Shown here: positions 1 to 7,076 of the stretch, piece by piece | Layout of the letters: the number at the start of each line of letters is the position of its first letter | Numbering within the stretch: the first letter of the stretch is position 1 | DNA from: JACCTH01 sp035250485 | Lineage (GTDB): Bacteria > Actinomycetota > Acidimicrobiia > Spongiisociales > ZC4RG35 | DNA: 11,394 nt | Direction of reading: 5' to 3' | Assembly (NCBI GenBank): GCA_035250485.1 | Contig: DATFFB010000134.1 | Location: 1 to 11,394 of the forward strand | Translations under genes and position numbers: made by a program | The notes under the pieces: generated by a model | What the model saw: the letters and a program-made list of their open reading frames with translations, nothing else | Database searches by the model: none | What the model was told of the DNA's origin: nothing

Positions 1-407
1 GGCAACGCACCGTAGAGCAAGAACGTCGCCAGCTTTCCCAGCCAGAGGACGTCGAGCTTTCCCAAGCCCCGCGACGCAAGCGTCAGTGTCCCCACGCCGA
101 CCAGCACTTCCCGGGCAATCAGCCCCCAAGCAATGACCGCAGGAAGGACTCCGGCGATCAGGCCGCCCACCACTGACGAGGCAATCATCAGCCGGTCGGC
201 CAGCGGATCGAGAAATTTCCCCACCTCTGAGATCTGGTTCAGTCGGCGGGCGAGATAGCCGTCGATCCAGTCGGTGGCCCCAATGATGAATATCAACGCC
301 GCCGCCAAGCCCACATTCTCTTGGCCGAGAAGGACGTACCAGAAGTAGGGCACAGCCAGAACCCTCAGACCCGAAACCAGATTGGGAACGGTGAGACTTC
401 CCGACAC
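1..407 (-). CDS. CDP-alcohol phosphatidyltransferase, 3' end outside window
   Basis: Integral membrane enzyme of phospholipid synthesis that transfers a phosphatidyl group from CDP-diacylglycerol to an alcohol, most often glycerol-3-phosphate (PgsA type). The reverse-strand translation contains the complete family signature D-x2-D-G-x2-A-R-x8-G-x3-D-x3-D: D46, D49, G50, A53, R54, G63, D67 and D71, counted from a GTG at 407. These aspartates bind the catalytic divalent metal. The N-terminal LTVPNLVSGLRVLAVP is also typical of the PgsA group, and hydrophobic segments flank the motif. The GTG start is preceded by AAGGT at about 8 nt. The frame stays open further upstream, so the start is not certain. 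About 135 codons are visible of a usual 180-200. It follows the ABC-transporter operon by 50 nt on the same strand and may be read with it or from its own promoter. The substrate alcohol (glycerol-P, phosphatidylglycerol or inositol-P) cannot be fixed from this fragment. Confidence 0.9.
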   Translation of the reverse strand, partial: MSGSLTVPNLVSGLRVLAVPYFWYVLLGQENVGLAAALIFIIGATDWIDGYLARRLNQISEVGKFLDPLADRLMIASSVVGGLIAGVLPAVIAWGLIAREVLVGVGTLTLASRGLGKLDVLWLGKLATFLLYGAL

Positions 408-427
408 CGCTTCGCGACCTTGTTTGG

Positions 428-455
428 TGTCTTCTATCTCTTGTCTTTTGTCTTT
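428..455. repeat. Degenerate heptanucleotide tandem repeat, four units
   Basis: Four contiguous 7-nt units read on the plus strand as TGTCTTC, TATCTCT, TGTCTTT, TGTCTTT. On the minus-strand transcript this is a purine-rich AAAGACA-type run lying directly after the OppF-like stop codon and before the phosphatidyltransferase start. The repeat is seen directly. Its function is unknown: it could be a simple low-complexity spacer or a member of an interspersed repeat family. Confidence 0.6.
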
Positions 456-457
456 CT

Positions 458-1459
458 TCAGGCGGCGCCGATTTCGACGAGATGGCACGCAACGTAATGA
501 CCGTTCCCCTTGTCCTCCAGGGGGGGATGGTCGTGCTGGCGGCAGTAATCCGTCGCTATCGGGCAGCGATCGAGGAAGCGACAGACCGGCGCCGGGTTGA
601 TGGCTTTGCCAATCCCACCCTTGATCTCCACCGGTTCTCGCTTGAAGCTCGGATCCGGCACCGGCACGGCCGAGAGCAAAGCCTTCGTGTAGGGATGGAG
701 CGGGTTGGCGAGCAATTCCTCCGAGTCGGCGAGCTCGACGATCTTCCCCAGATACATGACCGCGATCCGGTCACACATGTAACGGGCCACCGCCAGGTCA
801 TGAGTGATGTAGAGATAGGAGACGTCGAACTCGTTGGCAAGCTTCAACATCAGATCCATGATCGAGATGCGGATGCTGACGTCAAGCATCGAGGTCGGCT
901 CGTCGGCGACCACGAAGTTGGGATCGATCACCAGCGCCCGGGCAATGGCCACGCGCTGCCGCTGGCCCCCGGAGAGCTCGTGCGGGTAGCGGAACATGAA
1001 GGTCTCGGGCGGCGAAAGCCCCACCGTCTTCAACAGTTCCGCCACTTTCTCCTCCCGCTCCTGAACCGAGCCGATTTTCTGCACGGTGAGCGGCTCCGCC
1101 ACGGTGTCATAGATGGTCCGCCGTGGGTTCATCGACTCGTACGGATCCTGAAAGATCATTTGCACCCGGCGCCGGAACTCTTTCATCCCGTCCCGGCTGA
1201 TGTGAGCCACGTCGACGAGCGACCCATTGGCCTTGAGAAGGATGTGCCCGCTGGTGGCGTCCATCAGCCTGGTGAGCATGCGCCCCGTCGTAGATTTGCC
1301 ACAGCCTGACTCCCCCACCAGCCCCAGGCTTTCTCCCTGTCCGATTTCGAAGTCGATCCCGTCGACGGCGTGGATGAACTCGGTGGGCTTGCGGAAGAGT
1401 CCCCGCCCGACAGGGAATAGCTTCCGGAGCCCGGCGACCTTGAGCAGCGGCTCCATCAC
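458..1459 (-). CDS. Peptide ABC transporter ATP-binding protein, OppF/DppF-like
   Basis: Cytoplasmic ATPase subunit of a peptide-type ABC importer. Numbering from the GTG at 1459: Walker A GESGCGKST (49-57), Q-loop glutamine Q104, signature LSGGQRQ (162-168), Walker B VVADEP with catalytic E187, D-loop D193 and switch histidine H220. The C-terminal oligopeptide-transporter extension contains PLHPYTKALLSAVP and four cysteines, C293, C299, C306 and C325 (C-x5-C-x6-C-x18-C). That spacing matches the extension shown to hold an iron-sulfur cluster in mycobacterial OppD. The D-loop region reads SMLDVSIR instead of the usual SALDVSVQ, a mild deviation. The start overlaps the preceding gene: the upstream TGA (1458-1456) shares one base with an ATG at 1456 (TGATG), while GTG 1459 would give a 4-nt overlap. 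The two starts differ by one residue. The overlap implies translational coupling with the OppD-like partner. Confidence 0.95.
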   Translation of the reverse strand: MMEPLLKVAGLRKLFPVGRGLFRKPTEFIHAVDGIDFEIGQGESLGLVGESGCGKSTTGRMLTRLMDATSGHILLKANGSLVDVAHISRDGMKEFRRRVQMIFQDPYESMNPRRTIYDTVAEPLTVQKIGSVQEREEKVAELLKTVGLSPPETFMFRYPHELSGGQRQRVAIARALVIDPNFVVADEPTSMLDVSIRISIMDLMLKLANEFDVSYLYITHDLAVARYMCDRIAVMYLGKIVELADSEELLANPLHPYTKALLSAVPVPDPSFKREPVEIKGGIGKAINPAPVCRFLDRCPIATDYCRQHDHPPLEDKGNGHYVACHLVEIGAA

Positions 1460-2463
1460 ACTGCCACCCCAATGGTGACTGGTACCCGATCGCTATGCCA
1501 GCAAGCAGCTTTGTGGCCCGGCACCTTGTCCTCGAGCGGTGGCTCGTCGGTCACACAGATCTCTGTTGCAAAGGGGCAGCGGGGATGAAAGCGGCAACCT
1601 GAGGGTGGGTCGAGCAGGTTGGCCGGTTCGCCTTCGAGAGGAGCGAGCTTTCGTCGCGGCCCTGTGATCGAGGGGGTCGAGGAGAGCAGGAGGTATGAAT
1701 ACGGATGTTTGGGCCGGTGGAAGACCTCCAGGGTGGAGCCATATTCGACCAGCTTGCCGGCGTACATCACTCCGATCGTGTCGGTCACCTCGGCGATAAC
1801 CGCGATGTCGTGTGAGATATAGATCAGTGTCATGCCCAGCTTTTCTTGGATCTTCTTCAGCTCCTTGAGGATCTGGTCCTGGACGATGACATCAAGGGCG
1901 GTGGTCGGTTCGTCGGCAATGATCAGGCGGGGGTCACATGAGAGCGCCATGGCGATCACCGCTCGCTGGCGCATCCCTCCGGAGAATTCGTGGGGGTAAC
2001 GATCGAGCATGGCCGGATTGAGACCCACCATCTCGAAGAGCCGGGACATCCGCTCTCGGATCTGCTTTTCGGTCGGACGCGGCTCAATGTGGAGGTCGAT
2101 GGCCTCTTCGATCTGATCGCCCACGGTATAGACCGGATTCCAGGAGTTCATAGCTCCTTGAAATACCATCGCGATCGACTTCCAGCGGCGCTTGCGCATG
2201 GCTTCCTCGCTGAGGGCCAGCAGGTTCTCCCCGTCGAGGCGAATCTCCCCGCTCAGGTAACGGGCGTTGTCTGCCGCCAATCGCATGAGCGACATCGCCA
2301 CCGAGGTCTTGCCGCAACCAGACTCGCCTACCAGACCGAGCGACTCGCCCTGGGCGAGGGAGAAGCTGACGTCCTCGATCGCCGAGACGTCGCCCTTCTT
2401 GGTCTTGTAGTGCATGACGAGGCGGTCGACCTCGAGCAGCTTCCTTCCATTGGGCGTGGCCAA
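1456..2463 (-). CDS. Peptide ABC transporter ATP-binding protein, OppD/DppD-like
   Basis: First of the two cytoplasmic ATPases; it should pair with the OppF-like subunit. It shows Walker A GESGCGKTS (46-54), Q-loop Q102, signature FSGGMRQ (160-166), Walker B LIIADEP with E185, D-loop ALD (189-191) and H-loop H218. MVFQGAMNSWNPV and the FSGGMRQR form of the signature are characteristic of OppD/DppD as opposed to OppF. The C-terminal extension has C290, C296, C303 and C321, the candidate 4Fe-4S ligand set (C-x5-C-x6-C-x17-C). The start is TTG at 2463, supported by AAGGA five to six nt upstream and by agreement with the family's N-terminus. It begins 20 nt after the OppC-like stop and ends inside the OppF-like start. 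At 335 aa it is of normal length for the family. Confidence 0.95.
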   Translation of the reverse strand: MATPNGRKLLEVDRLVMHYKTKKGDVSAIEDVSFSLAQGESLGLVGESGCGKTSVAMSLMRLAADNARYLSGEIRLDGENLLALSEEAMRKRRWKSIAMVFQGAMNSWNPVYTVGDQIEEAIDLHIEPRPTEKQIRERMSRLFEMVGLNPAMLDRYPHEFSGGMRQRAVIAMALSCDPRLIIADEPTTALDVIVQDQILKELKKIQEKLGMTLIYISHDIAVIAEVTDTIGVMYAGKLVEYGSTLEVFHRPKHPYSYLLLSSTPSITGPRRKLAPLEGEPANLLDPPSGCRFHPRCPFATEICVTDEPPLEDKVPGHKAACWHSDRVPVTIGVAV

Positions 2464-2483
2464 CTCGATCCTTTTCTTATCGC

Positions 2484-3587
2484 CTAGCGCTGCCGGAGCC
2501 GAGGATTGACGACTTCATCCATGGCCCGGCCCACCAAGAAAAAGGCGGCAGCGAGAAGGCTCACCGCCAGACCAGCCGGGACGAGGAGCCACCAGTACTC
2601 GAGACTGCCGAGGAGGTAACCCTGGGTGCGGGCGATGGAGATCATGATCCCCCAGCTCATCGGTATCGAGAGCAGTCCCAGGAACGACAGGGTGGCTTCC
2701 AAGGCGATGGCATCGGTGACAGTGAACATCATGTACAGAAAGGAGAGCGGTAGGACGTTGGGAATGACGTGGCGGAGAATCAAGTGACGATTCCCCCCGC
2801 CGGCGATCCGGGCCGCGTCGAGGAAAGGCTTGACCGTCACCTGCAGCGCCTGCGATTTGAGGATGATGGCGGTTCCCCCAAACCCGGAAAGGATTCCAAT
2901 CAGGAGCCCCAACAAGGGCAAGCTGATCTGGAACAGGGCGGAGACAACAATGAGCACGGGGAGAAGCGGCACGAGCAAAATCAGGTCAGCCAGACGCATA
3001 AGGACGCTGTCGACCCAACCACCGAAGAAGGCCGCCACCGACCCGACCACGGTGGCGAATAAGACCGTCACCATCGCGGCGATCAGCCCTAGAAAGAATG
3101 CCGAGCGGGTGCTGTAGAGCAGCTGGCTGAGGACGTCCCGGCCCAATGGGTCGGTCCCCAGATAATGGGGATGAGTGCCGCCAAATGAAGGAGGAGCCGG
3201 TTGTTGGCTGATCGATACGGTCTCCCCAATCTCGGTAAAAGGTCCGTACTGGATTCGGGCCGTCGTCAGATCGACCTCGGTGACGGGATCGGTTACTTCC
3301 TCCACCACCAACTTTTCACTTACGGGGGCGTCGTACCCATTGATGGGGTGATAAATGTGAGATGGCCACACGGTTGCCATCAGAATCGGATGTGCAATCG
3401 CCATTAGGGCGAAAATCACGATCGCTACCAACCCGACCAGCCCGATGCGATTGGCAACAAAGAGTTTCCAGTTCTGAACCAGCGATCGCTTGGTGAGTCG
3501 AAGGCGAACCCGCCACAGCGGCTCCTCGATACTCCCCAACGGCTCCTGTTCGGGAACCTCCGGCGGCGCAGTCAGAGTGTCTGTCAA
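2484..3587 (-). CDS. Peptide ABC transporter permease, OppC/DppC-like
   Basis: Inner-membrane channel subunit, second of the permease pair. After a cytoplasmic N-terminus, TM1 lies at about residues 48-68. The family hallmark LGTDPLGRD is at 143-151, further TM segments follow, and the cytoplasmic EAA coupling loop DAARIAGGGNRHLILRHVIPN is at about 257-277, contacting the ATPases. The stretch between TM1 and LGTDPLGRD is about 75 residues. That is longer than in typical DppC proteins, which have roughly 30-50 there, so this homologue has an enlarged extracytoplasmic segment (about 70-140). The start is TTG at 3587, chosen because GGAG lies six nt upstream and because it leaves a 10-nt gap after the OppB-like stop. 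The ligand cannot be read from the permease. Confidence 0.93.
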   Translation of the reverse strand: MTDTLTAPPEVPEQEPLGSIEEPLWRVRLRLTKRSLVQNWKLFVANRIGLVGLVAIVIFALMAIAHPILMATVWPSHIYHPINGYDAPVSEKLVVEEVTDPVTEVDLTTARIQYGPFTEIGETVSISQQPAPPSFGGTHPHYLGTDPLGRDVLSQLLYSTRSAFFLGLIAAMVTVLFATVVGSVAAFFGGWVDSVLMRLADLILLVPLLPVLIVVSALFQISLPLLGLLIGILSGFGGTAIILKSQALQVTVKPFLDAARIAGGGNRHLILRHVIPNVLPLSFLYMMFTVTDAIALEATLSFLGLLSIPMSWGIMISIARTQGYLLGSLEYWWLLVPAGLAVSLLAAAFFLVGRAMDEVVNPRLRQR

Positions 3588-3597
3588 CCGAATCTCC

Positions 3598-4749
3598 TCA
3601 GCTCGTGCGTATGCGGGGATCGAGATACATATACAGAACGTCGGAGATGAGGTGGCCGATGAGGGCGATTATCCCGATTACCCCCAAGGTGCCGGTGGCC
3701 AACGGAATATCTTCGGTGAGGGTCGCGTCAAGCAGCTGTCCGCCGATGCCGGGCCAGGAAAAGATGCCTTCGGTCAGAATTCCGCCGCCAATCACAAACG
3801 AAAGCGCCAGCACCAGAGACGTGACAACCGGGAGAAGGGCGTTGCGAGCGGCATGTCGGTTGCGGATGTCGCGCTGGGGAAGGCCTTTAGCCCGGGCGGT
3901 GAGGATGTAGTCCTCCTTCAAGGTCTCGAGCATCGAAGCTCGGGTAAGCAGCATCACCCCCGCAAACTGCACCGAGGCAAGTGTGAGGACTGGCAAGAGG
4001 GTGTGATGGGCGATGTCCGCCACATAGCTGCGGAGCGGCGAGAACCACCAGAAAGCCAGGAACGCCACCAAGACGAGCGGAGGGCCATAACGCGATAATT
4101 GTTCTCCTCGCTCCGGCGGGAGGCGGTGGGCAAGGAGGGTAACCACTGCTAAAACGAGCCCGAGGATGCCGAGCGATATGAGCATCCGCATGAACACGCG
4201 GTTGGCCGCCATCGGAGCACCAGTCCACTCCTCGACGTCGATGAACTTACCGAGAGGGAATAATCCGAACTGAAAGCCCCAGAACCACAGCATGAGGATC
4301 GCAAACCAGGGATAGAAAACGGTGTAGGCGGCCACTCCTCCCAGCGTCAGACCGGTTTCCACAGTTTTCCCCCGTCGCCAGGCCATCACCTTGCCGAGGG
4401 CGAATCCCATGTAATAGGCCAGGATCGTCGCGGAAAGAAACAGAAGAATGGTCCTCGGTAACTTCTCCAGGATCACCGAGCCAACCGTGCGCGGGTATTG
4501 GGTGAAGGAGAGTCCCAGATCTCCCTGAAAGAAGTTAAAGACATACGTGACGGTACGACCCAGCAAGGGCTGGTCGAGCCCGAGGCGCTCGCGCACGATT
4601 TCTTGCGCTTCTGGAGGGAGGCGAGGGTTAGCACTCAGCTGGAGGGAGATGTCGCCAGGCTGGGCGTCGAGGAGGATGTATAGCAAAGCCAGAAACAGCA
4701 TCAACAGCAGCAGCCCTTGAATGAGTCGCTTCGCTACGTACTTGAGCAC
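3598..4749 (-). CDS. Peptide ABC transporter permease, OppB/DppB-like
   Basis: Inner-membrane channel subunit, first permease of the operon. The N-terminus MLKYVAKRLIQGLLLLMLF is the standard OppB/DppB start (TM1). RERLGLDQPL, GDLGLSF and ILEKLPRTILL at about 53-104 are family landmarks. The EAA coupling loop lies at about 280-310 (DYILTARAKGLPQRDIRNRHAARN) and the C-terminal SWPGIGG...DPRIR is canonical. At 383 aa it is longer than the usual 305-340. The excess sits between FPLGK (about 164-168) and HTLLPVLTL (249-257), where two extra hydrophobic stretches appear (about 186-207 and 222-237), separated by a charged loop PPERGEQLSR. The start is GTG at 4749 with AGGAGG about 10 nt upstream. 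No frameshift is visible; the EAA loop and C-terminus are intact. Confidence 0.94.
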   Translation of the reverse strand: MLKYVAKRLIQGLLLLMLFLALLYILLDAQPGDISLQLSANPRLPPEAQEIVRERLGLDQPLLGRTVTYVFNFFQGDLGLSFTQYPRTVGSVILEKLPRTILLFLSATILAYYMGFALGKVMAWRRGKTVETGLTLGGVAAYTVFYPWFAILMLWFWGFQFGLFPLGKFIDVEEWTGAPMAANRVFMRMLISLGILGLVLAVVTLLAHRLPPERGEQLSRYGPPLVLVAFLAFWWFSPLRSYVADIAHHTLLPVLTLASVQFAGVMLLTRASMLETLKEDYILTARAKGLPQRDIRNRHAARNALLPVVTSLVLALSFVIGGGILTEGIFSWPGIGGQLLDATLTEDIPLATGTLGVIGIIALIGHLISDVLYMYLDPRIRTS

Positions 4750-4822
4750 CTAAGGCGTCCCTCCTAGTGGCGCCTGCCGAGGCTAACAGCCAGGCATTCG
4801 CTTGGTCCTGCGAGTTGCATTC

Positions 4823-4854
4823 AGATGAGGGGCGGATCACTCCGCCCCTCATCT
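4823..4854 (-). promoter_or_regulatory. Perfect 14-bp intercistronic stem with GNRA-type loop
   Basis: AGATGAGGGGCGGA at 4823-4836 and its exact reverse complement at 4841-4854 enclose a 4-nt loop. Read in the transcribed (minus) direction, the loop is GUGA, which fits the stable GNRA tetraloop class. It lies 22 nt after the receptor stop and 73 nt before the OppB-like start. No U-tract follows on the minus strand, so it does not look like a classical intrinsic terminator. Stems at this place in binding-protein operons commonly stabilise the upstream mRNA or cause partial termination, so that the receptor is made in excess. That role is inferred here. Confidence 0.75.
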
Positions 4855-4861
4855 CTTTGAT

Positions 4862-4875
4862 CGTCCTTCGTCTTT
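4862..4875. repeat. Short heptad repeat after receptor stop codon
   Basis: Two adjacent 7-nt units, CGTCCTT and CGTCTTT, lie directly downstream of the receptor stop codon (4879-4877), followed by a weaker CCTACTT that includes the stop. The period and pyrimidine bias resemble the four-unit heptad run at 428-455, which also lies just after a stop codon of the same operon. Two units can arise by chance, so this is noted with low confidence. Confidence 0.35.
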
Positions 4876-4876
4876 C

Positions 4877-6847
4877 CTACTTGGCTGCCGTCACCAGTTC
4901 CTGCATGCCCTGAATGAACTGCATGCCACCCAGGGTCTCGGTGAACGGGTATTCGATCGACTCGGTCCGGTAGAACTCGAGGATGCCGGTGTCGAAGAGC
5001 AGGATGTAAGGCTTGTCTCTTTGCAGGACCTCCTCCATCTGCCACATCAGGTCGTAGGCCTCCTCTTCGCTCTGAGCCGCCTGGTAGGCGTCGGCGAGGG
5101 CATCAAACTCCTCGCTGGCGTACCCACCGCGGTTTGATCCACCATTGGCCAACATGTCGTTGGAGCTGTGGAAGAACGAGTGGTGATAGTCCGGGAACGC
5201 CGGATTACCAAGCGACCATCCGAGGATGAACATGTCAAACGCGGCGGTGTTGTCGGCCTGCGGATCGACCGCCGCCACCAGCGCGTTGAAGTCCGTCGGA
5301 TTGGCCTCAGCCTCGAAGCCCAGCTGGTTGAGCCAGGTTTCGATCCAGATCGAGTACGTGGCCCGCAAGGGGTCGTAACCAGGTCCTGGAGCCAAGATCT
5401 CAAGCGGCCGCACGGGCTGGCCGTTATAAGCGATCCCGACACCGTTGTTGACGGCGTTGAGGACGTTGCCCTCAGCGTCGGTGGCAACTGTGGGTTCCGT
5501 CTCCCAGGTGAAGCCAGCATCACGGAGGATCTGGACTGCACCCTCGAGCCGCTCCTGGATGGTCTTGCCGACATAGTTGGAGGCAAAGCTCTCCGCTACT
5601 TCGGCGTTGTACCACTTCCGGTTGCCCTCTGGCATGGTGGCGTACAAGGGGAAGGCCGCGCCCTGGAGGACGTTGTTGGCCATGAACTCCTTGTCAATCA
5701 TCAACGCCAGAGCATCCCGGAAAGCCGGGATCGACATCGGCTCTTCACGCATGTTGAAGGCCAAGTAGCGGAACCCGAAGGTCGGGTTGACCACAGCGGT
5801 CAGGTTGGGATCGTCCTGCACCTGCGCCAAAAGGCCCCGCTGCATTCCAAGCGGGTTGAGCAGGTAATCCACCTCGCCCGCCTTGAGCGCGAGCACCGCG
5901 GCGTCCTGGCCGCCGTAGACGGAGAAGGTCGACTCATTGGTGAATGGGCCTACGGTGTAGTTGAACCCGCCAGACTCGACTTCTACTCCGCGGTCGTAGT
6001 AGACGTCGTTGGCCTCGCTGCGAGCAAAGGCACCTTCTTCCCGTTCGACGAAGTTCATCGGACCACTGGCGACGTCGTTTTCGACGCCCGAAGCGGCATA
6101 CAGCGCTGCCGCCGGATCATCGGAGGCCTTGGCCTCTTCGACGATCGGACCCCATGTATGAGCCGGCATCACCGGAGCGGTGCCAACCGAGTGGGGCCAA
6201 ATGACCAGGCCGGGCTGAGCGTTGAAGACGAGCTTGACGGTGTAATCGTCAACCGCCTGCACGTCGGTCAAGCCAATGGCATCTGGGTTCTCTGGATCCG
6301 GGAGCGGCCAGGCGCTCAGCCAGTTGCCGCCCAGAGCCAGGTCGCGAACCGTGGCAAACGTGAAAGCGACGTCATTGGCGGTGACGGGCGTGCCGTCATC
6401 CCAGGTAGCGTCCTCTCTCATCTCCACTTCTACGGCCCAACCATCGCCTTCGGCGGCGCCAGTCGGCACCTCAGAGCTGGCCGCGAGGTCCTTGGTCAGC
6501 TCGATGCCGGGATAGCTGTTGCCGTAAAGAGCTGACTTGGTGTCGTTGAGGATGTAACCGGTCCACACCGACGACGCCGGGTCGTAATACGCCCAGAAGT
6601 TGTCGGTGGTGGTGTCAGAGAAGATTCCCATCCGATAGGTGGCGAGATCGCCCCCTGTAGCGGGTTCCTCTTCCCCGGCAGCGGTGGTTGTCGCGCCCGT
6701 ATCTCCTGACAAGGAGGTGGTTGCGGTGCCTCCGTCAGACGGAGCGGCGGTGGTCCCACCGCCTCCCTGCTGACATGCGGCAGCCACGATCGCCAAAACG
6801 GCAACAATGGCTAACCAACGCCAACGGGTGAGCTGTGTAGCTCTCAA
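4877..6847 (-). CDS. Lipoprotein solute-binding protein of peptide ABC importer (family 5)
   Basis: Extracytoplasmic receptor that captures the ligand and delivers it to the OppB/OppC-like channel. Residues 1-24 form a lipoprotein signal peptide (basic RATQLTRWR, hydrophobic core, then AAAC), with the lipid-modified cysteine at C25. A Gly/Thr/Ser/Ala-rich linker of about 40 residues (26-66) follows, as is common in membrane-tethered actinobacterial receptors. The family-5 solute-binding fold then runs to the end, with the landmarks DDGTPVTANDVAFTF, VDDYTVKLVFN and PAFPDYHHSFFHS. At 656 aa it is longer than the common 500-550 aa, partly because of the linker. The start is TTG at 6847, with GGGAGG six to seven nt upstream and correct placement before the signal peptide. 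It is the first gene of the operon. Peptide is the default ligand from operon type, but family 5 also binds nickel, sugars and other solutes. Confidence 0.93.
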   Translation of the reverse strand: MRATQLTRWRWLAIVAVLAIVAAACQQGGGGTTAAPSDGGTATTSLSGDTGATTTAAGEEEPATGGDLATYRMGIFSDTTTDNFWAYYDPASSVWTGYILNDTKSALYGNSYPGIELTKDLAASSEVPTGAAEGDGWAVEVEMREDATWDDGTPVTANDVAFTFATVRDLALGGNWLSAWPLPDPENPDAIGLTDVQAVDDYTVKLVFNAQPGLVIWPHSVGTAPVMPAHTWGPIVEEAKASDDPAAALYAASGVENDVASGPMNFVEREEGAFARSEANDVYYDRGVEVESGGFNYTVGPFTNESTFSVYGGQDAAVLALKAGEVDYLLNPLGMQRGLLAQVQDDPNLTAVVNPTFGFRYLAFNMREEPMSIPAFRDALALMIDKEFMANNVLQGAAFPLYATMPEGNRKWYNAEVAESFASNYVGKTIQERLEGAVQILRDAGFTWETEPTVATDAEGNVLNAVNNGVGIAYNGQPVRPLEILAPGPGYDPLRATYSIWIETWLNQLGFEAEANPTDFNALVAAVDPQADNTAAFDMFILGWSLGNPAFPDYHHSFFHSSNDMLANGGSNRGGYASEEFDALADAYQAAQSEEEAYDLMWQMEEVLQRDKPYILLFDTGILEFYRTESIEYPFTETLGGMQFIQGMQELVTAAK

Positions 6848-7076
6848 TTGATTCCTCCCGTTGTGTGAGTTCCGTTCATGCCACGCCGGAAGGATGTCTC
6901 CCGTTGCGGCGCCCCGAGGATACTCAGTTGCACCTCAAAGCGGCCCCCGGCAACGGTCCTACCGGTGGTTACAAGTTTTATGCGGCATTTGCATGCCGCA
7001 TGTCGTCCCCCCAGAGCGCCGGGAGCCTTTGTTTTGGGGATTAACAAATGGGGAAACTGGAGCCGAGGAGGAGCGG
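6848..7076. promoter_or_regulatory. Divergent regulatory region between importer operon and YihY-like gene
   Basis: 229 bp separate the TTG start of the receptor gene (minus) from the ATG of the YihY-like gene (plus), so promoters for both directions must lie here or further out. Both ends carry strong Shine-Dalgarno sequences. I find no convincing -35/-10 pair on either strand by eye. The main structure inside is the 22-bp dyad at 6980-7001. A weaker TTTGTT/AACAAA pair with a 9-nt spacer sits at 7028-7048, close to the YihY-like start. Confidence 0.6.
6980..7001. promoter_or_regulatory. Perfect inverted repeat, candidate operator
   Basis: ATGCGGCAT at 6980-6988 and ATGCCGCAT at 6993-7001 are exact reverse complements around a 4-nt spacer (TTGC). 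The element lies about 76 nt from the plus-strand start and 133 nt from the minus-strand start. This suits a transcription-factor site controlling one or both genes. It could instead form a hairpin in a 5' leader. The regulator is not in the window. Confidence 0.5.

Noticed and set aside
482..1309. 275-codon plus-strand frame opposite the OppF-like gene
   Set aside because: The OppF-like protein on the other strand has all ATPase motifs; this frame is His/Arg/Asp-rich without any recognisable domain.
4823..4854. Classical rho-independent terminator
   Set aside because: The stem is perfect but no U-run follows on the transcribed strand, and genes of the same operon continue downstream.
5168..6535. 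Long open frame (455 codons) on the plus strand opposite the receptor gene
   Set aside because: It mirrors the receptor gene codon for codon in a GC-rich region, has no membrane, motif or family pattern, and no ribosome site.
6861..7076. N-terminal extension of the YihY-like protein from an upstream ATG
   Set aside because: The added 72 residues are Cys/Arg/Pro-rich and unlike the family; a strong ribosome site and the conserved N-terminus place the start at 7077.
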